Shown here: positions 32,108 through 39,885 of the stretch, piece by piece | How positions within the stretch are numbered: position 1 is the first letter of the stretch | Layout: each line of letters begins with the position of its first letter | NCBI RefSeq assembly: GCF_000092645.1 | Contig: NC_014165.1 | Coordinates: 1,674,001-1,738,000 of the forward strand | Reading direction: 5' to 3' | Length of the DNA: 64,000 nucleotides | Origin: Thermobispora bispora DSM 43833 | GTDB lineage: Bacteria > Actinomycetota > Actinomycetes > Streptosporangiales > Streptosporangiaceae | The notes under the pieces: generated by a model | Told to the model about the DNA's origin: nothing | Database searches by the model: none | Seen by the model: only the letters and a program-made list of their open reading frames with translations | Position numbers and translations under genes: made by a program

Positions 32108-32760
32108 GACGTGGGCGGCTCGATCGTGACGGGGGCGTCGTAGTCCCGCATGGTCACCGTGACCATGCCGCCGGAGAGCGGGAGCTCCATCTTGAGCAGG
32201 CGGCTGCTCTCCCGGTCGATCCAGAGGGTCGCGTTCACGCCCTGGGCGATGCCGGGGATGAGCTTGGCGAGCATGCTCTGGGACAGGGTCGCGGCGACCC
32301 GGTACGCGTCGGCGCCGCCGGCCTTCTCCGCCGCCTCCGTGCGGACCTCCTGCGCGGCGGTGAGCAGCTCACCCACCCCGGTGAGCACCTGCGACGGGTC
32401 GTAGATCGCGGTGAGCTGGCTCCGCGGCATGGTCTGGAACCCGCCGGTGGGGCCCTTGAAGTGCACGGTGTCCCCGACCAGCACGAACTCGAACTCCTGG
32501 AGCCCGGCGAGCTCCAGCTGGAGGGTGCCCTTGGCGTCCCCCTCCCTGGTCAGCACGGCGTCGACGTTCTTCACCTGTACGGCCGGCCGGTCCTTCGTCT
32601 CCAGGGTGAAGGCGACGGACCGCACCGCCGCCATGGCCTCGGCGGACTTCCGCAGCAGGTCCGGCCCGTCCGGGAGCGCGGGTCCGTCGTCCGCCGTCGT
32701 GGCGGTGCATCCGGTCAGCAGGAAAAGGGCCGCGAGGACCAGCCCGAACAAGCTTCGCAC
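32104..32760 (-). CDS. lprG: LppX/LprAFG family lipoprotein, LprG-like
   Basis: 218 residues. The signal peptide [18 protein letters not shown] ends in a lipobox (LLTGC) with Cys18 as the lipidated residue. The mature part is the LppX/LprG half-barrel, which in mycobacteria holds a lipid in a hydrophobic pocket ([19 protein letters not shown] and [20 protein letters not shown] fit the family). It probably carries glycolipid or triacylglycerol from the membrane MFS pump encoded next, with which it overlaps by four bases. Probably co-transcribed with the marR gene 55 bases upstream. Confidence 0.8.
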   Translation of the reverse strand: MRSLFGLVLAALFLLTGCTATTADDGPALPDGPDLLRKSAEAMAAVRSVAFTLETKDRPAVQVKNVDAVLTREGDAKGTLQLELAGLQEFEFVLVGDTVHFKGPTGGFQTMPRSQLTAIYDPSQVLTGVGELLTAAQEVRTEAAEKAGGADAYRVAATLSQSMLAKLIPGIAQGVNATLWIDRESSRLLKMELPLSGGMVTVTMRDYDAPVTIEPPTS

Positions 32761-32815
32761 AGCCGGATCGTAGCGAGGGGACGGCCCCCGCCGTCCACCC
32801 TCCGGAGATCACGGT

Positions 32816-33295
32816 TCAGCCGCGGGCGCACCGGTGGGCGCGGACCGCCTGCAGGCGGTCCACGATCGGGGTGAAGGCCTCCTCCAGGGTGCGGATCTGC
32901 TCCGGGGTGAGCTGGTCGATGAAGTGCTTGCGCACCGAGGCCACGTGGTCCGGCGCCACCCGCTGGACCGTCTCCCACCCGGCCTGGGTGAGCACCGCGA
33001 ACGTGCCACGCCGGTCGTGCTCGCAGCCCTCGCGCGTCACCAGCCCGGCGGCCTCCATCCGGGTGATCTGATGGGAGAGCTTGCTCCGCGACTGGATGGT
33101 GGCGTCGGCGAGCTCGCTCATCCGCAGCCGATGCCCCGGGGACTCTGAGAGACGGACGAGGATCTCATAGTCGCTGAGCGAGAGACCCTTCGCCTGGAGC
33201 TCGCGATCGAGCTGGTGGATCAGCAGCCGGTGCGCGGCCAGATAGGCACGCCACGCGCGCTGCTCCTGAGCGCTGAGCCAGCGCGGAGCCTCCAT
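32816..33295 (-). CDS. MarR family transcriptional regulator
   Basis: 159 residues. The winged helix is central: LSLSDYEILVRLSESPGHRL, MSELADATIQSRSKLSHQIT and the wing GLVTREGCEHDRRGTFAVLT with the conserved D-x-R. The N-terminus PRWLSAQEQRAWRAYLAAH is typical of actinobacterial members. ATG 33295 is chosen by comparison with relatives; ATG 33307 is four codons earlier. It heads the likely marR-lprG-MFS operon and may control it. Confidence 0.85.
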   Translation of the reverse strand: MEAPRWLSAQEQRAWRAYLAAHRLLIHQLDRELQAKGLSLSDYEILVRLSESPGHRLRMSELADATIQSRSKLSHQITRMEAAGLVTREGCEHDRRGTFAVLTQAGWETVQRVAPDHVASVRKHFIDQLTPEQIRTLEEAFTPIVDRLQAVRAHRCARG

Positions 33296-33616
33296 GACGA
33301 AAAGCATAAGATCGCGAACCCCCGGTCCCGCGGGAGGGGTGGTGCCCCAGGTTCGGCGTCTTCGGCGACGGCCTTCGCCGCCGCCGGGCCCCGGTTCCGG
33401 AGGCGTCCACCCCGGCGCCCGCGGCCGGGGAGAGCGGGTCGGGCGGTCATGCCCTCCGCCCCCTCCTCCGCGCGCACTCCCGGGGACCGTGGTCCGGGGC
33501 ACGCCGGCCGGCGGTCGCCGCCGGTGCCGCGCCGGCCGTACCGAATCGCCCCCTCCCGCCCGGCCGGGCGGGCAGGATGGGGGAGGGGGCGGGCACCGCG
33601 ATCATCAGGAGGCACC

Positions 33617-34246
33617 ATGTCCGAGGGGTTCATCGAGGTCACCTCAGCGGCCGAGCTGCGCGCGCTGGTGGGGGAGCCGAAGCAGCGGGCGCTCGCCAAG
33701 GAGCGCACCGCACTGCACGACCGCGACATCGAGTGGCTCGCCGCCTCCCCGTACTGCCTGATCGCCACCTCGGGCGCGGACGGCACCTGCGACGTCTCCC
33801 CCAAGGGGGATCCGCCCGGCTTCACCCTCGTGCTGGACCGGAAGACGATCGCGATCCCGGACCGGCCGGGCAACCGCCGGGCCGACGGGTTCACCAACAT
33901 CCTGGAGAACCCCCACGTCGGGCTAATCTACCTCGTGCCCGGGCGGACGGAGACGCTGCGCATCAACGGCCGGGCGCGCGTGCTCCGGGACGCGCCGTTC
34001 TTCGACCGGATGATCGTCAAGGGCAACCGGCCCCGCCTCGCGCTGCTCGTGGAGATCGAGCAGGTCTTCTTCCACTGCGGCAAGGCCGCCCTGCGCAGCG
34101 CGCTGTGGGACCCGGGCACCTGGCACCCCGACGCGCTCCCGCCGTACCCGCGGATCGTCAAGGACGTCCAGCACACCGAGGAAACCCTGGAGGAGCTGGA
34201 GCGCTACTACGGGGCGGAGTACCTCGATCGGCTCTACACCTACTGA
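33617..34246 (+). CDS. Pyridoxamine 5'-phosphate oxidase family flavoprotein (MSMEG_1061 type)
   Basis: 209 residues with the split-barrel fold: LAASPYCLIATSGADGTCDV, SPKGDPPG, RPGNRRADGFTNILENPHVG. This fits the FMN-dependent PPOX-class MSMEG_1061 subfamily, whose reaction is not established. It has a strong ribosome site (AGGAGG) before ATG 33617. It is divergent from the marR gene; the 321 bases between (33296-33616) are GC-rich and show no gene. Confidence 0.82.
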   Translation: MSEGFIEVTSAAELRALVGEPKQRALAKERTALHDRDIEWLAASPYCLIATSGADGTCDVSPKGDPPGFTLVLDRKTIAIPDRPGNRRADGFTNILENPHVGLIYLVPGRTETLRINGRARVLRDAPFFDRMIVKGNRPRLALLVEIEQVFFHCGKAALRSALWDPGTWHPDALPPYPRIVKDVQHTEETLEELERYYGAEYLDRLYTY

Positions 34247-34477
34247 GGCCGCCGCCCTGGGACGGCCGCACCTGCCGGGCCGCCAGCCGCGCGGCGGACA
34301 CCGGACGGCAGCGCCGGCCGCCAGGGGCCGCTTCCGGGGCCCGGCCCGCCGGCGGACATCCGGCCGTTCGCCTCGCGGTCACCGGGCCGTACCGCACCGG
34401 TTACCCGGGGGCGTCTGGCGCACCGGCGGTGCCGTGTAGCAGTATCTGTCCGCGTTCTCCTACGTTGCGGAGGCGGA

Positions 34478-34723
34478 ATGGCACAGGTGGAGCGCGCCAC
34501 GGGCGGCCTCGCGCTGCTCGGCCGCCCGGCGCCGATGAGCGAGACGGCACCGGCCCCGGTACCTGACCCGTTCCCCGCCGAGACCGTACGCGACCCCCGG
34601 CCCGGGACCCACGGGCGGCGAGCGGGGCGCGGCCCGATCCCGGGCGGGCTCGCCGCGGTGCCCGCCGGGCCGGTACGGCCCCGCGGTCCCCGGACCCCCG
34701 ACCCGGAGCCGGTGGCCGCATGA
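34478..34723 (+). CDS. Possible 81-residue Pro/Arg-rich leader protein
   Basis: From ATG 34478, preceded by a good ribosome site (GCGGAGGCGGA), an 81-codon frame ends in ATGA with the start of the TPP enzyme gene. The protein is Pro, Arg, Ala and Gly rich with no domain (AQVERATGGLALLGRPAPMS). Coupled stop-start and the Shine-Dalgarno argue for translation; composition argues that it may be only a leader frame. Not recognised. Confidence 0.35.
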   Translation: MAQVERATGGLALLGRPAPMSETAPAPVPDPFPAETVRDPRPGTHGRRAGRGPIPGGLAAVPAGPVRPRGPRTPDPEPVAA

Positions 34724-36522
34724 ACGTGGCCGAGGCCGTCGGCGCGATCCTCGCCTCCCTCGGCGTCCGGATGGCCTTCGGCGTCGCCGGCAGCGGGAAC
34801 TTCCACGTCACCAACGCCCTCATCCGGCACGGCGTGCGGTACGTCGCGGCCCGGAACGAGGGCGGTGCGGCCACCATGGCGGACGCCTACGCCCGGATGA
34901 GCGGCACGGTGGCCGTGCTCAGCGTCCACCAGGGCCCCGGTTTCACCAATGCGCTGACCGGCATCACCGAGGCGGCCAAGAGCCGCACCCCGCTGCTGGT
35001 CCTCGCCCCCGAGCCCGTGTCGCCCCACTCGAACTTCCGCATCGACCAGCCCGCGATCGCCACGGCCGTCGGCGCGCACGTCGCCCGGGTGGGGTCGGCG
35101 GCGACCGTGGTCGACGACACGGTGATGGCCTTCCTCGCCGCGCTGCTGGGCCGGCGGACGGTCGTGCTCGCCCTCCCGCTCGACGTGCAGGAGGAGGTGC
35201 TGCCCGAGGAGGCCCGGGACGGCGTGGCCGAGCTGCTGGCCCGCCGCGGCGACGTCCGGGCGGCCGCCCGGCTGTCGGCCGGGTGGGGGATCACCTTCCC
35301 CGCCGAGGAGGACGCGTTCGCCGACCCGGAGCCGGCCGCCCGCACCACCAGCCGGACCGGCGCCGCATCAGCGGCCCGCCCCGGCCTGGTGGCCGAGCCC
35401 GCGGAGGCGATCGACCGCCTCGCCGGGCTGCTGGTGTCGGCCGAACGGCCCGTGTTCGTGGCCGGCCGCGGCGCCCGGGGCACCCACGCCGAGCTCGAAG
35501 CCCTGGCCGAGCAGGTCGGCGCGCTGCTCGCCACCACGGCCGTGGCCAAGGGCGAGTTCCAGGGGAGCCCGTGGAACCTGGACGTGATGGGCCATTTCTC
35601 CTCACCGGCGGCGGCCGAGCTCATCCGCGGCGCGGACCTCATCGTCGGCTGGGGCTGCTCGTTCACCGCGGGGACCACCCGGAACGGCACGCTCATCGGC
35701 GAGCGGGCGAGCGTGATCCAGGTCGACCTCGACCGCGACGCCATCGGCGTCCGGTACCCGGTCGACCTCGGGGTGATCGGCGACGTGCGGGAGACCGCCC
35801 GGGCGGTGCTCGCCGCCCTCACCGGGCGGGCGTGGCCCTGCGCCCCGGACGAGCGGCGGCGGACCGGCTACCGCACCCCCGAGGTCGGCAAGCGGATCGC
35901 CACCGAGGTGCGCTGGCGCGACATCCCGTACGCGGACACGAGCGGGAACGGCCGGATCGACCCGCGCACGCTCACGATCGAGCTCGACGACCTGCTCCCC
36001 CCGGAGCGGATCGTGGCGGTCGACTCGGGCAACTTCATGGGCTACCCGGTGATGTTGCTGTCGGTCCCCGACGGGGACGGGTTCTGCTACACCCAGGCGT
36101 ACCAGTCGGTCGGGCTCGGCCTGGCCACCGCGATCGGCGCGGCGCTCGCCCGGCCGGACCGGCTGCCCGTGGCCGCCCTCGGCGACGGGGGCGCCCTGAT
36201 GGGCATCAGCGAGCTGGAGACCGTGGTGCGCCTCGGGCTGCCGATGGTCATCGTGGTCTACGACGACGAGGCCTACGGCGCGGAGGTGCACCACTTCGGC
36301 CCGCAGGGTGAGCCGCTGGACACGGTCACGTTCCCGCCCACGGACTTCGCCCGGATCGCCCGCGGGTTCGGGTGCGACGCGGTCACCGTGCGGAGCAGGG
36401 CGGACCTGGTCGGGGTCGCCAAGTGGCTGCACGGCCCCCGCGACCGGCCGCTCCTCGTCCACGCGAAGATCACCAAGGACGTGGCGGCCTGGTGGCTCCC
36501 GGACGTGTTCCGCGTCCGCTGA
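34720..36522 (+). CDS. Thiamine pyrophosphate-dependent enzyme, acetolactate synthase-like
   Basis: 600 residues with the three domains of the acetolactate synthase/benzoylformate decarboxylase group. The N-terminal PYR domain (VAEAVGAILASLGVRMAFGV, with catalytic-type Glu in AARNEGGAATMADAYAR) is followed by the central domain (VFVAGRGARG) and the C-terminal PP domain (GDGGALMGISELETVVRLGL then YDDEAYG). The TPP motif GDG...N here ends with Asp rather than Asn. Reaction unknown: likely a 2-oxo acid decarboxylase or carboligase. ATG 34720 overlaps the small upstream frame. No small regulatory subunit is nearby, so it is not the branched-chain ilvB. Confidence 0.8.
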   Translation: MNVAEAVGAILASLGVRMAFGVAGSGNFHVTNALIRHGVRYVAARNEGGAATMADAYARMSGTVAVLSVHQGPGFTNALTGITEAAKSRTPLLVLAPEPVSPHSNFRIDQPAIATAVGAHVARVGSAATVVDDTVMAFLAALLGRRTVVLALPLDVQEEVLPEEARDGVAELLARRGDVRAAARLSAGWGITFPAEEDAFADPEPAARTTSRTGAASAARPGLVAEPAEAIDRLAGLLVSAERPVFVAGRGARGTHAELEALAEQVGALLATTAVAKGEFQGSPWNLDVMGHFSSPAAAELIRGADLIVGWGCSFTAGTTRNGTLIGERASVIQVDLDRDAIGVRYPVDLGVIGDVRETARAVLAALTGRAWPCAPDERRRTGYRTPEVGKRIATEVRWRDIPYADTSGNGRIDPRTLTIELDDLLPPERIVAVDSGNFMGYPVMLLSVPDGDGFCYTQAYQSVGLGLATAIGAALARPDRLPVAALGDGGALMGISELETVVRLGLPMVIVVYDDEAYGAEVHHFGPQGEPLDTVTFPPTDFARIARGFGCDAVTVRSRADLVGVAKWLHGPRDRPLLVHAKITKDVAAWWLPDVFRVR

Positions 36523-36967
36523 CGGCGCCGGCCCGCCCTCACGCCGGTGTGGACCTCGCGGTACGGCACGCCGCGGGACCCGGCGCCAGCCTGCGGGGAT
36601 GGCCGCCGGCCGCGGCGATCCATGACGGCCCGGCCCAGGCGTCGTGCGCGAGGTGCGCCATACCGCGGCTCGGCACGGTCCGGGAACCCGGCACGAATCG
36701 GGACGCGGTTGGGCTCGGCGAGCGCGGCTGAGCGCGGCCCGGGCATGCGGGGCTCAGCGCCGCCCGGCACGGGCGGCTCACCGGCATGCCGCACGTTCAG
36801 CCTCCCTGGCGCGGGGAAGCTCACCGGCGCCGCACGCTCAGCGTCGCCCGGCACGGGCGGCTCACCGGCGCGCCGTACGGGTACCACCCTGGTCAGGCGG
36901 GCGGGCGTGCGGCCTGGCCCGGCGCCCGTCCGCCGCCGCGACGTCCCGCCGCGGGGGGTGAGGTGCG
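36523..36967. other. Intergenic region with tandem repeat
   Basis: About 445 bases with no credible gene. Its right half contains three tandem units described separately at 36753-36879. The rest is GC-rich with Arg/Ala/Gly-only translations. Confidence 0.45.
36753..36879. repeat. Three tandem copies of a 41-43 bp unit
   Basis: Units at 36753-36795, 36796-36836 and 36837-36879. Copies 1 and 3 are nearly the same (CTCAGCG, then CGCCCGGCACGGGCGGCTCA, then CCGGC); copy 2 is diverged but keeps TTCAGC and CTCACCGGC at the same places. CGCCCG-GCA-CGGGCG is itself an inverted repeat, so each full unit can form a hairpin. Confidence 0.7.
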
Positions 36968-37393
36968 ATGGAGCGGATGACCGAGGCCGAGTGGCGCGAG
37001 TTCGTCATGGCGGGGACCAAGACCGGGAAGCTGGCGGTCACGCGCGCCGACGGCCGGCCGCACGTGACCCCGGTCTGGTTCGCGCTCGACGGCGACGACG
37101 TGGTCTTCACCACGCACGAGACGAGCGTGAAGGCGCACGCCCTGCGGCGCGACCCCCGGGCGGCGCTGTGCGTCGACGACCAGCGCCCGCCCTACTCGTA
37201 CGTGCTCATCGAAGGGACCGCCACCCTCTCCGCGGAGCTGGAGGAGGTGCTCCGCTGGGCGACCCTGCTCGGCGGCCGGTACATGGGGGAGGACCGGGCG
37301 GAGGAGTTCGGCGAGCGCAACGGCCGGCCGGGTGAGCTGCTCGTCCGCCTCCGGATCGGCAATGTGATCGCCTACCGCGCGATCGCCGGATGA
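36968..37393 (+). CDS. PPOX class F420-dependent oxidoreductase
   Basis: 141 residues of the split-barrel flavin/deazaflavin-binding fold: GKLAVTRADGRPHVTPVWFA, SVKAHALRRDPRAALCVDD, YVLIEGTATL. The pattern fits the TIGR03618/Rv1155-like F420-dependent group that reduces small substrates with F420H2. ATG 36968 has GAGGTG upstream; ATG 36977 is an alternative. It stands alone. Confidence 0.82.
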   Translation: MERMTEAEWREFVMAGTKTGKLAVTRADGRPHVTPVWFALDGDDVVFTTHETSVKAHALRRDPRAALCVDDQRPPYSYVLIEGTATLSAELEEVLRWATLLGGRYMGEDRAEEFGERNGRPGELLVRLRIGNVIAYRAIAG

Positions 37394-37693
37394 GCCGGTA
37401 CGGCCCGGCACGGTCCGCGCGCCCGCCGGGCCGGGACCGGTGTGGCTTCACCCGAGGCCCGGACGGCTCCCCGGACGCCCGGAGCCCTCGGCACGCCGCG
37501 ACGAGGCCCGGCCCGGGAGGCTTCGGGGAAACCCCGGCGACGGGGCCGCGGGCGGGGCCGGTGCGCCCACGGTAAGGCTCGCCCGCCATCGAGACCCCGG
37601 CTCGTGAGTCCCGCCCGGGAGGCCCGGCCACCAGCGGGTCCGGAACGCGACCGGCCCGGGCGGGGCGGCACCGCGGGCGGGGCGGCGCCGCCT
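37394..37693. other. Intergenic region, nothing recognised
   Basis: 300 bases of extreme GC content between two convergent genes. Several short GC inverted repeats could act as terminators, but none stands out. No gene seen. Confidence 0.4.
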
Positions 37694-38149
37694 TCAGCGG
37701 CGGCCCGCTCCCCGCGCTGATCGCCGCAGCGCCGCGGCGAGCGCGGCGCCGTACACCGCGTGGGCGGCCGCCATGACCAGGGGCCGGCCGGGGCGGGGGT
37801 CGCGGGAGGCCGGCGGCAGGATGTTCAGGGCGGGCAGCCAGCCCTGGTAGCTGCCGGCCCAGATCAGCAGCCCGTAGGCCACCCCGAGCGGCAGCCGGGC
37901 CGGTACCCGCCGCGTCAGCAGGCCGAACACGGCCCCGGCCGTGGCCCCGAAGCCGAGGTGGGCGAGCACGGCGAGCGGCCGCTCCCCGGCCTTGGGTCGG
38001 CGCTTGTGCCCGGGGAGCAGGGCCCGGACGATGTGCTTGGGCGGCTGGCCCGGCATGAGCCCCGTCTTCTGCCCGGCGAGCATGACGCCGCTCATCGCCG
38101 CGGTGGCGAGCGCGCCGCTGGCGGCGCCGCGGGCGAGCGTGGAGATCAT
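37694..38149 (-). CDS. Small integral membrane protein of unknown function
   Basis: 151 residues with about four hydrophobic segments (GAASGALATAAMSGVMLAG, AVLAHLGFGATAGAVFGLL, LPLGVAYGLLIWAGSYQGWL, VMAAAHAVYGAALAAAL). It resembles the DUF6789-type membrane proteins with a conserved TAAMSGVM segment near the start and a P-P-K-x-I motif. ATG 38149 follows AAAGGAGC, an excellent ribosome site. Function unknown. Confidence 0.72.
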   Translation of the reverse strand: MISTLARGAASGALATAAMSGVMLAGQKTGLMPGQPPKHIVRALLPGHKRRPKAGERPLAVLAHLGFGATAGAVFGLLTRRVPARLPLGVAYGLLIWAGSYQGWLPALNILPPASRDPRPGRPLVMAAAHAVYGAALAAALRRSARGAGRR

Positions 38150-38330
38150 GGGCGCTCCTTTCCGCACGCGATCCGGCCCCGGCCGGGCCGGCACCGCCCG
38201 GCCGTACGGCGCGGCGGCCTCCGCGGCCGCACCGCGCGCCTGGACCGCAGGCCGTGGGCCGCGCGCCCTCCGGCGGGTGCGCCGGGATGAACCGCTCACG
38301 CCACCGGGGTACTCCCCCGTGGCGCGGACG

Positions 38331-39170
38331 TCATTCCTCGCCCCCGCCGGCGGGGGGCTGCCGCTCCCCGGTGCCCGCGAGCCGGTCGTAGGGGAGCACC
38401 GGCCCGTCATGGCACGCGCGCAGCGAGCCGTACGGCGTGCTGATCCGGCAGCGTCCGCAGGTGCCGCTGGCGCAGCGGAGCATGGAGTGGACGGCCACCT
38501 GGATCGACGAGGCCGGCATGCCCCGCTCCACGAGCACGGCCGCGGCCGACCGGGCCATGGGCAGCGGCCCGGCGAGCAGGGCGGCGCTCCGCGCGGGGTC
38601 GAACGCCGCGGTGCGCGCGGCGGCCGCCATGTCCGGCAGCCCGTCCGCCTCGATCGTGGCGTTCGCGAGCTCCGGCCACGGGCTCCCCCCTCCGGAGCCC
38701 GGGGCGGTGCCGCCCGCCCACACCCGCACCCGGCCGCCGCCCGCGCGTTCGATGACCGGCCGGGTCAGCGGCAGGCCGCCGTCCCACGCGATCACCAGCA
38801 CGTCCTTGCCGGTGACACGTTCCAGGTTCCAGCCCTTTCCCAGCGGGCCGCGCACCTCCAGGCGCTCGCCCACGGCGCCCACCGGTGGCCCGCACGGCAC
38901 CCACAGGGTGAGCACCTCGATCAGGGACGCGTCCTCGCCCGAGCCGTTCCCGGCGGGGGTGACATCGACCACGGGGATCCGGGCGCCGCCGTGGGCGGGC
39001 AGCACCCAGTACTGCCCCGGGACGCTCCGGGCCGCCGCGGTGCCCGGCGTCCCGCCCGTGTCGCCGGCCAGCCGCAGCCTGACCTTCCCCGGCCCCTCCA
39101 CCGAACGGCCCACGATCCGAAAGGGCCGCTGAGCCGGTGCCCTGCTCAGCGGCCGGCGCTCACCGCGCAT
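38331..39170 (-). CDS. Ferredoxin reductase-like protein with C-terminal [2Fe-2S] site
   Basis: 279 residues arranged like the electron-transfer subunits of dihydroorotate dehydrogenase or NiFe hydrogenase (HydG). The barrel domain (PGKVRLRLAG, VRGPLGKGW) is followed by a nucleotide-binding domain (VLVIAWDGGLPLTRPVIERA) and a C-terminal cluster-binding motif MLRCASGTCGRCRISTPYGS ending LRACHDGPV (C-x4-C-x2-C-x11-C). The usual flavin motif RxYS is not visible (RIPVVDV instead) and the G-x-G-x2-P loop is altered, so flavin and NAD binding are uncertain. No partner enzyme is next to it. Confidence 0.7.
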   Translation of the reverse strand: MRGERRPLSRAPAQRPFRIVGRSVEGPGKVRLRLAGDTGGTPGTAAARSVPGQYWVLPAHGGARIPVVDVTPAGNGSGEDASLIEVLTLWVPCGPPVGAVGERLEVRGPLGKGWNLERVTGKDVLVIAWDGGLPLTRPVIERAGGGRVRVWAGGTAPGSGGGSPWPELANATIEADGLPDMAAAARTAAFDPARSAALLAGPLPMARSAAAVLVERGMPASSIQVAVHSMLRCASGTCGRCRISTPYGSLRACHDGPVLPYDRLAGTGERQPPAGGGEE

Positions 39171-39490
39171 GCCCAGCCCTCGTCACTGGTCTTCCCTCCG
39201 TCTCGATCCGGGGACTCCGGCGCCCCAGGCTGACGATCCCGCCGCCCGGGCACAAGGGCCGAAAGTCCTTGAGTGGTCTCCGATGCCGCCGAGCCGCCGC
39301 GGTCACGGCGGCTACGTCCAGGGTTCATTCCCCGGTGCCGGCGCCCCGCCGACCCGCCGGGCGCCCCGGGAACGCCCAGGCCCATGACCGCCCCGACGCC
39401 CGCCGCCCGGGCGTGGAGCACCGGTGATCCGAGGGGCGGTCGTTAGCATCGACACCGAACGATCACGTCCGACGAGACCGAGAGAAGACC
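39171..39490. other. Divergent intergenic region, 320 bases
   Basis: Lies between the reductase-like gene and the monooxygenase gene. It must hold both promoters. No convincing gene or operator was seen. Confidence 0.4.
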
Positions 39491-39823
39491 ATGATCTTCA
39501 TTACCGCGAAGTTCCGGGTCCGGCCTGAGCACGCCGACGAGTGGCCGGAGATCACCGCCGAGTTCACCCGGGCGACCCGCGCGGAACCGGGCTGCCTGTG
39601 GTTCGACTGGTCGCGCAGCCTCGACGACCCCAACGAGTACGTCCTGGTGGAGGCCTTCCGGGACGCGGACGCCGGGGCGGCGCACGTGCAGTCCGAGCAC
39701 TTCAAGCAGGCCCAGCAGACCCTGCCGCGCTACCTGCAGGAGACGCCCCGGATCATCAACACCACGATCCCCCAGGACGACTGGTCGCCGCTGACCGAGA
39801 TGGCCGTGCCCGAGCAGGGCTGA
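39491..39823 (+). CDS. Antibiotic biosynthesis monooxygenase (ABM) domain protein
   Basis: 110 residues of the dimeric ferredoxin-like ABM fold: MIFITAKFRVRPEHADEWPE, REPGCLWFDW-like segment (AEPGCLWFDWSRSLDDPNEY) and VEAFRDADAGAAHVQSEHFK. Typical of putative quinol monooxygenases (YgiN-like) that act without metal or cofactor. GAGAGAAGACC precedes the ATG. It stands alone before a bidirectional hairpin. Confidence 0.85.
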   Translation: MIFITAKFRVRPEHADEWPEITAEFTRATRAEPGCLWFDWSRSLDDPNEYVLVEAFRDADAGAAHVQSEHFKQAQQTLPRYLQETPRIINTTIPQDDWSPLTEMAVPEQG

Positions 39824-39834
39824 GCCGGCGACCG

Positions 39835-39870
39835 GACGCCAGGGGCCGCGGGAACCGGGCCCCTGGCGTC
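39835..39870. terminator. Bidirectional hairpin between convergent genes
   Basis: A perfect 13-bp inverted repeat (GACGCCAGGGGCC and its complement) with a 10-base loop, in the 62-base gap between the monooxygenase gene (+) and pruA (-). No T-run, as is common in these genomes. Confidence 0.75.
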
Positions 39871-39885
39871 ACCCTGTCCGGCCGG

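Noticed and set aside
34720-36522. Acetolactate synthase of branched-chain amino acid synthesis
   Set aside because: No ilvN or ilvC nearby and the GDG...N motif ends in Asp; assigned only to the wider TPP enzyme family.
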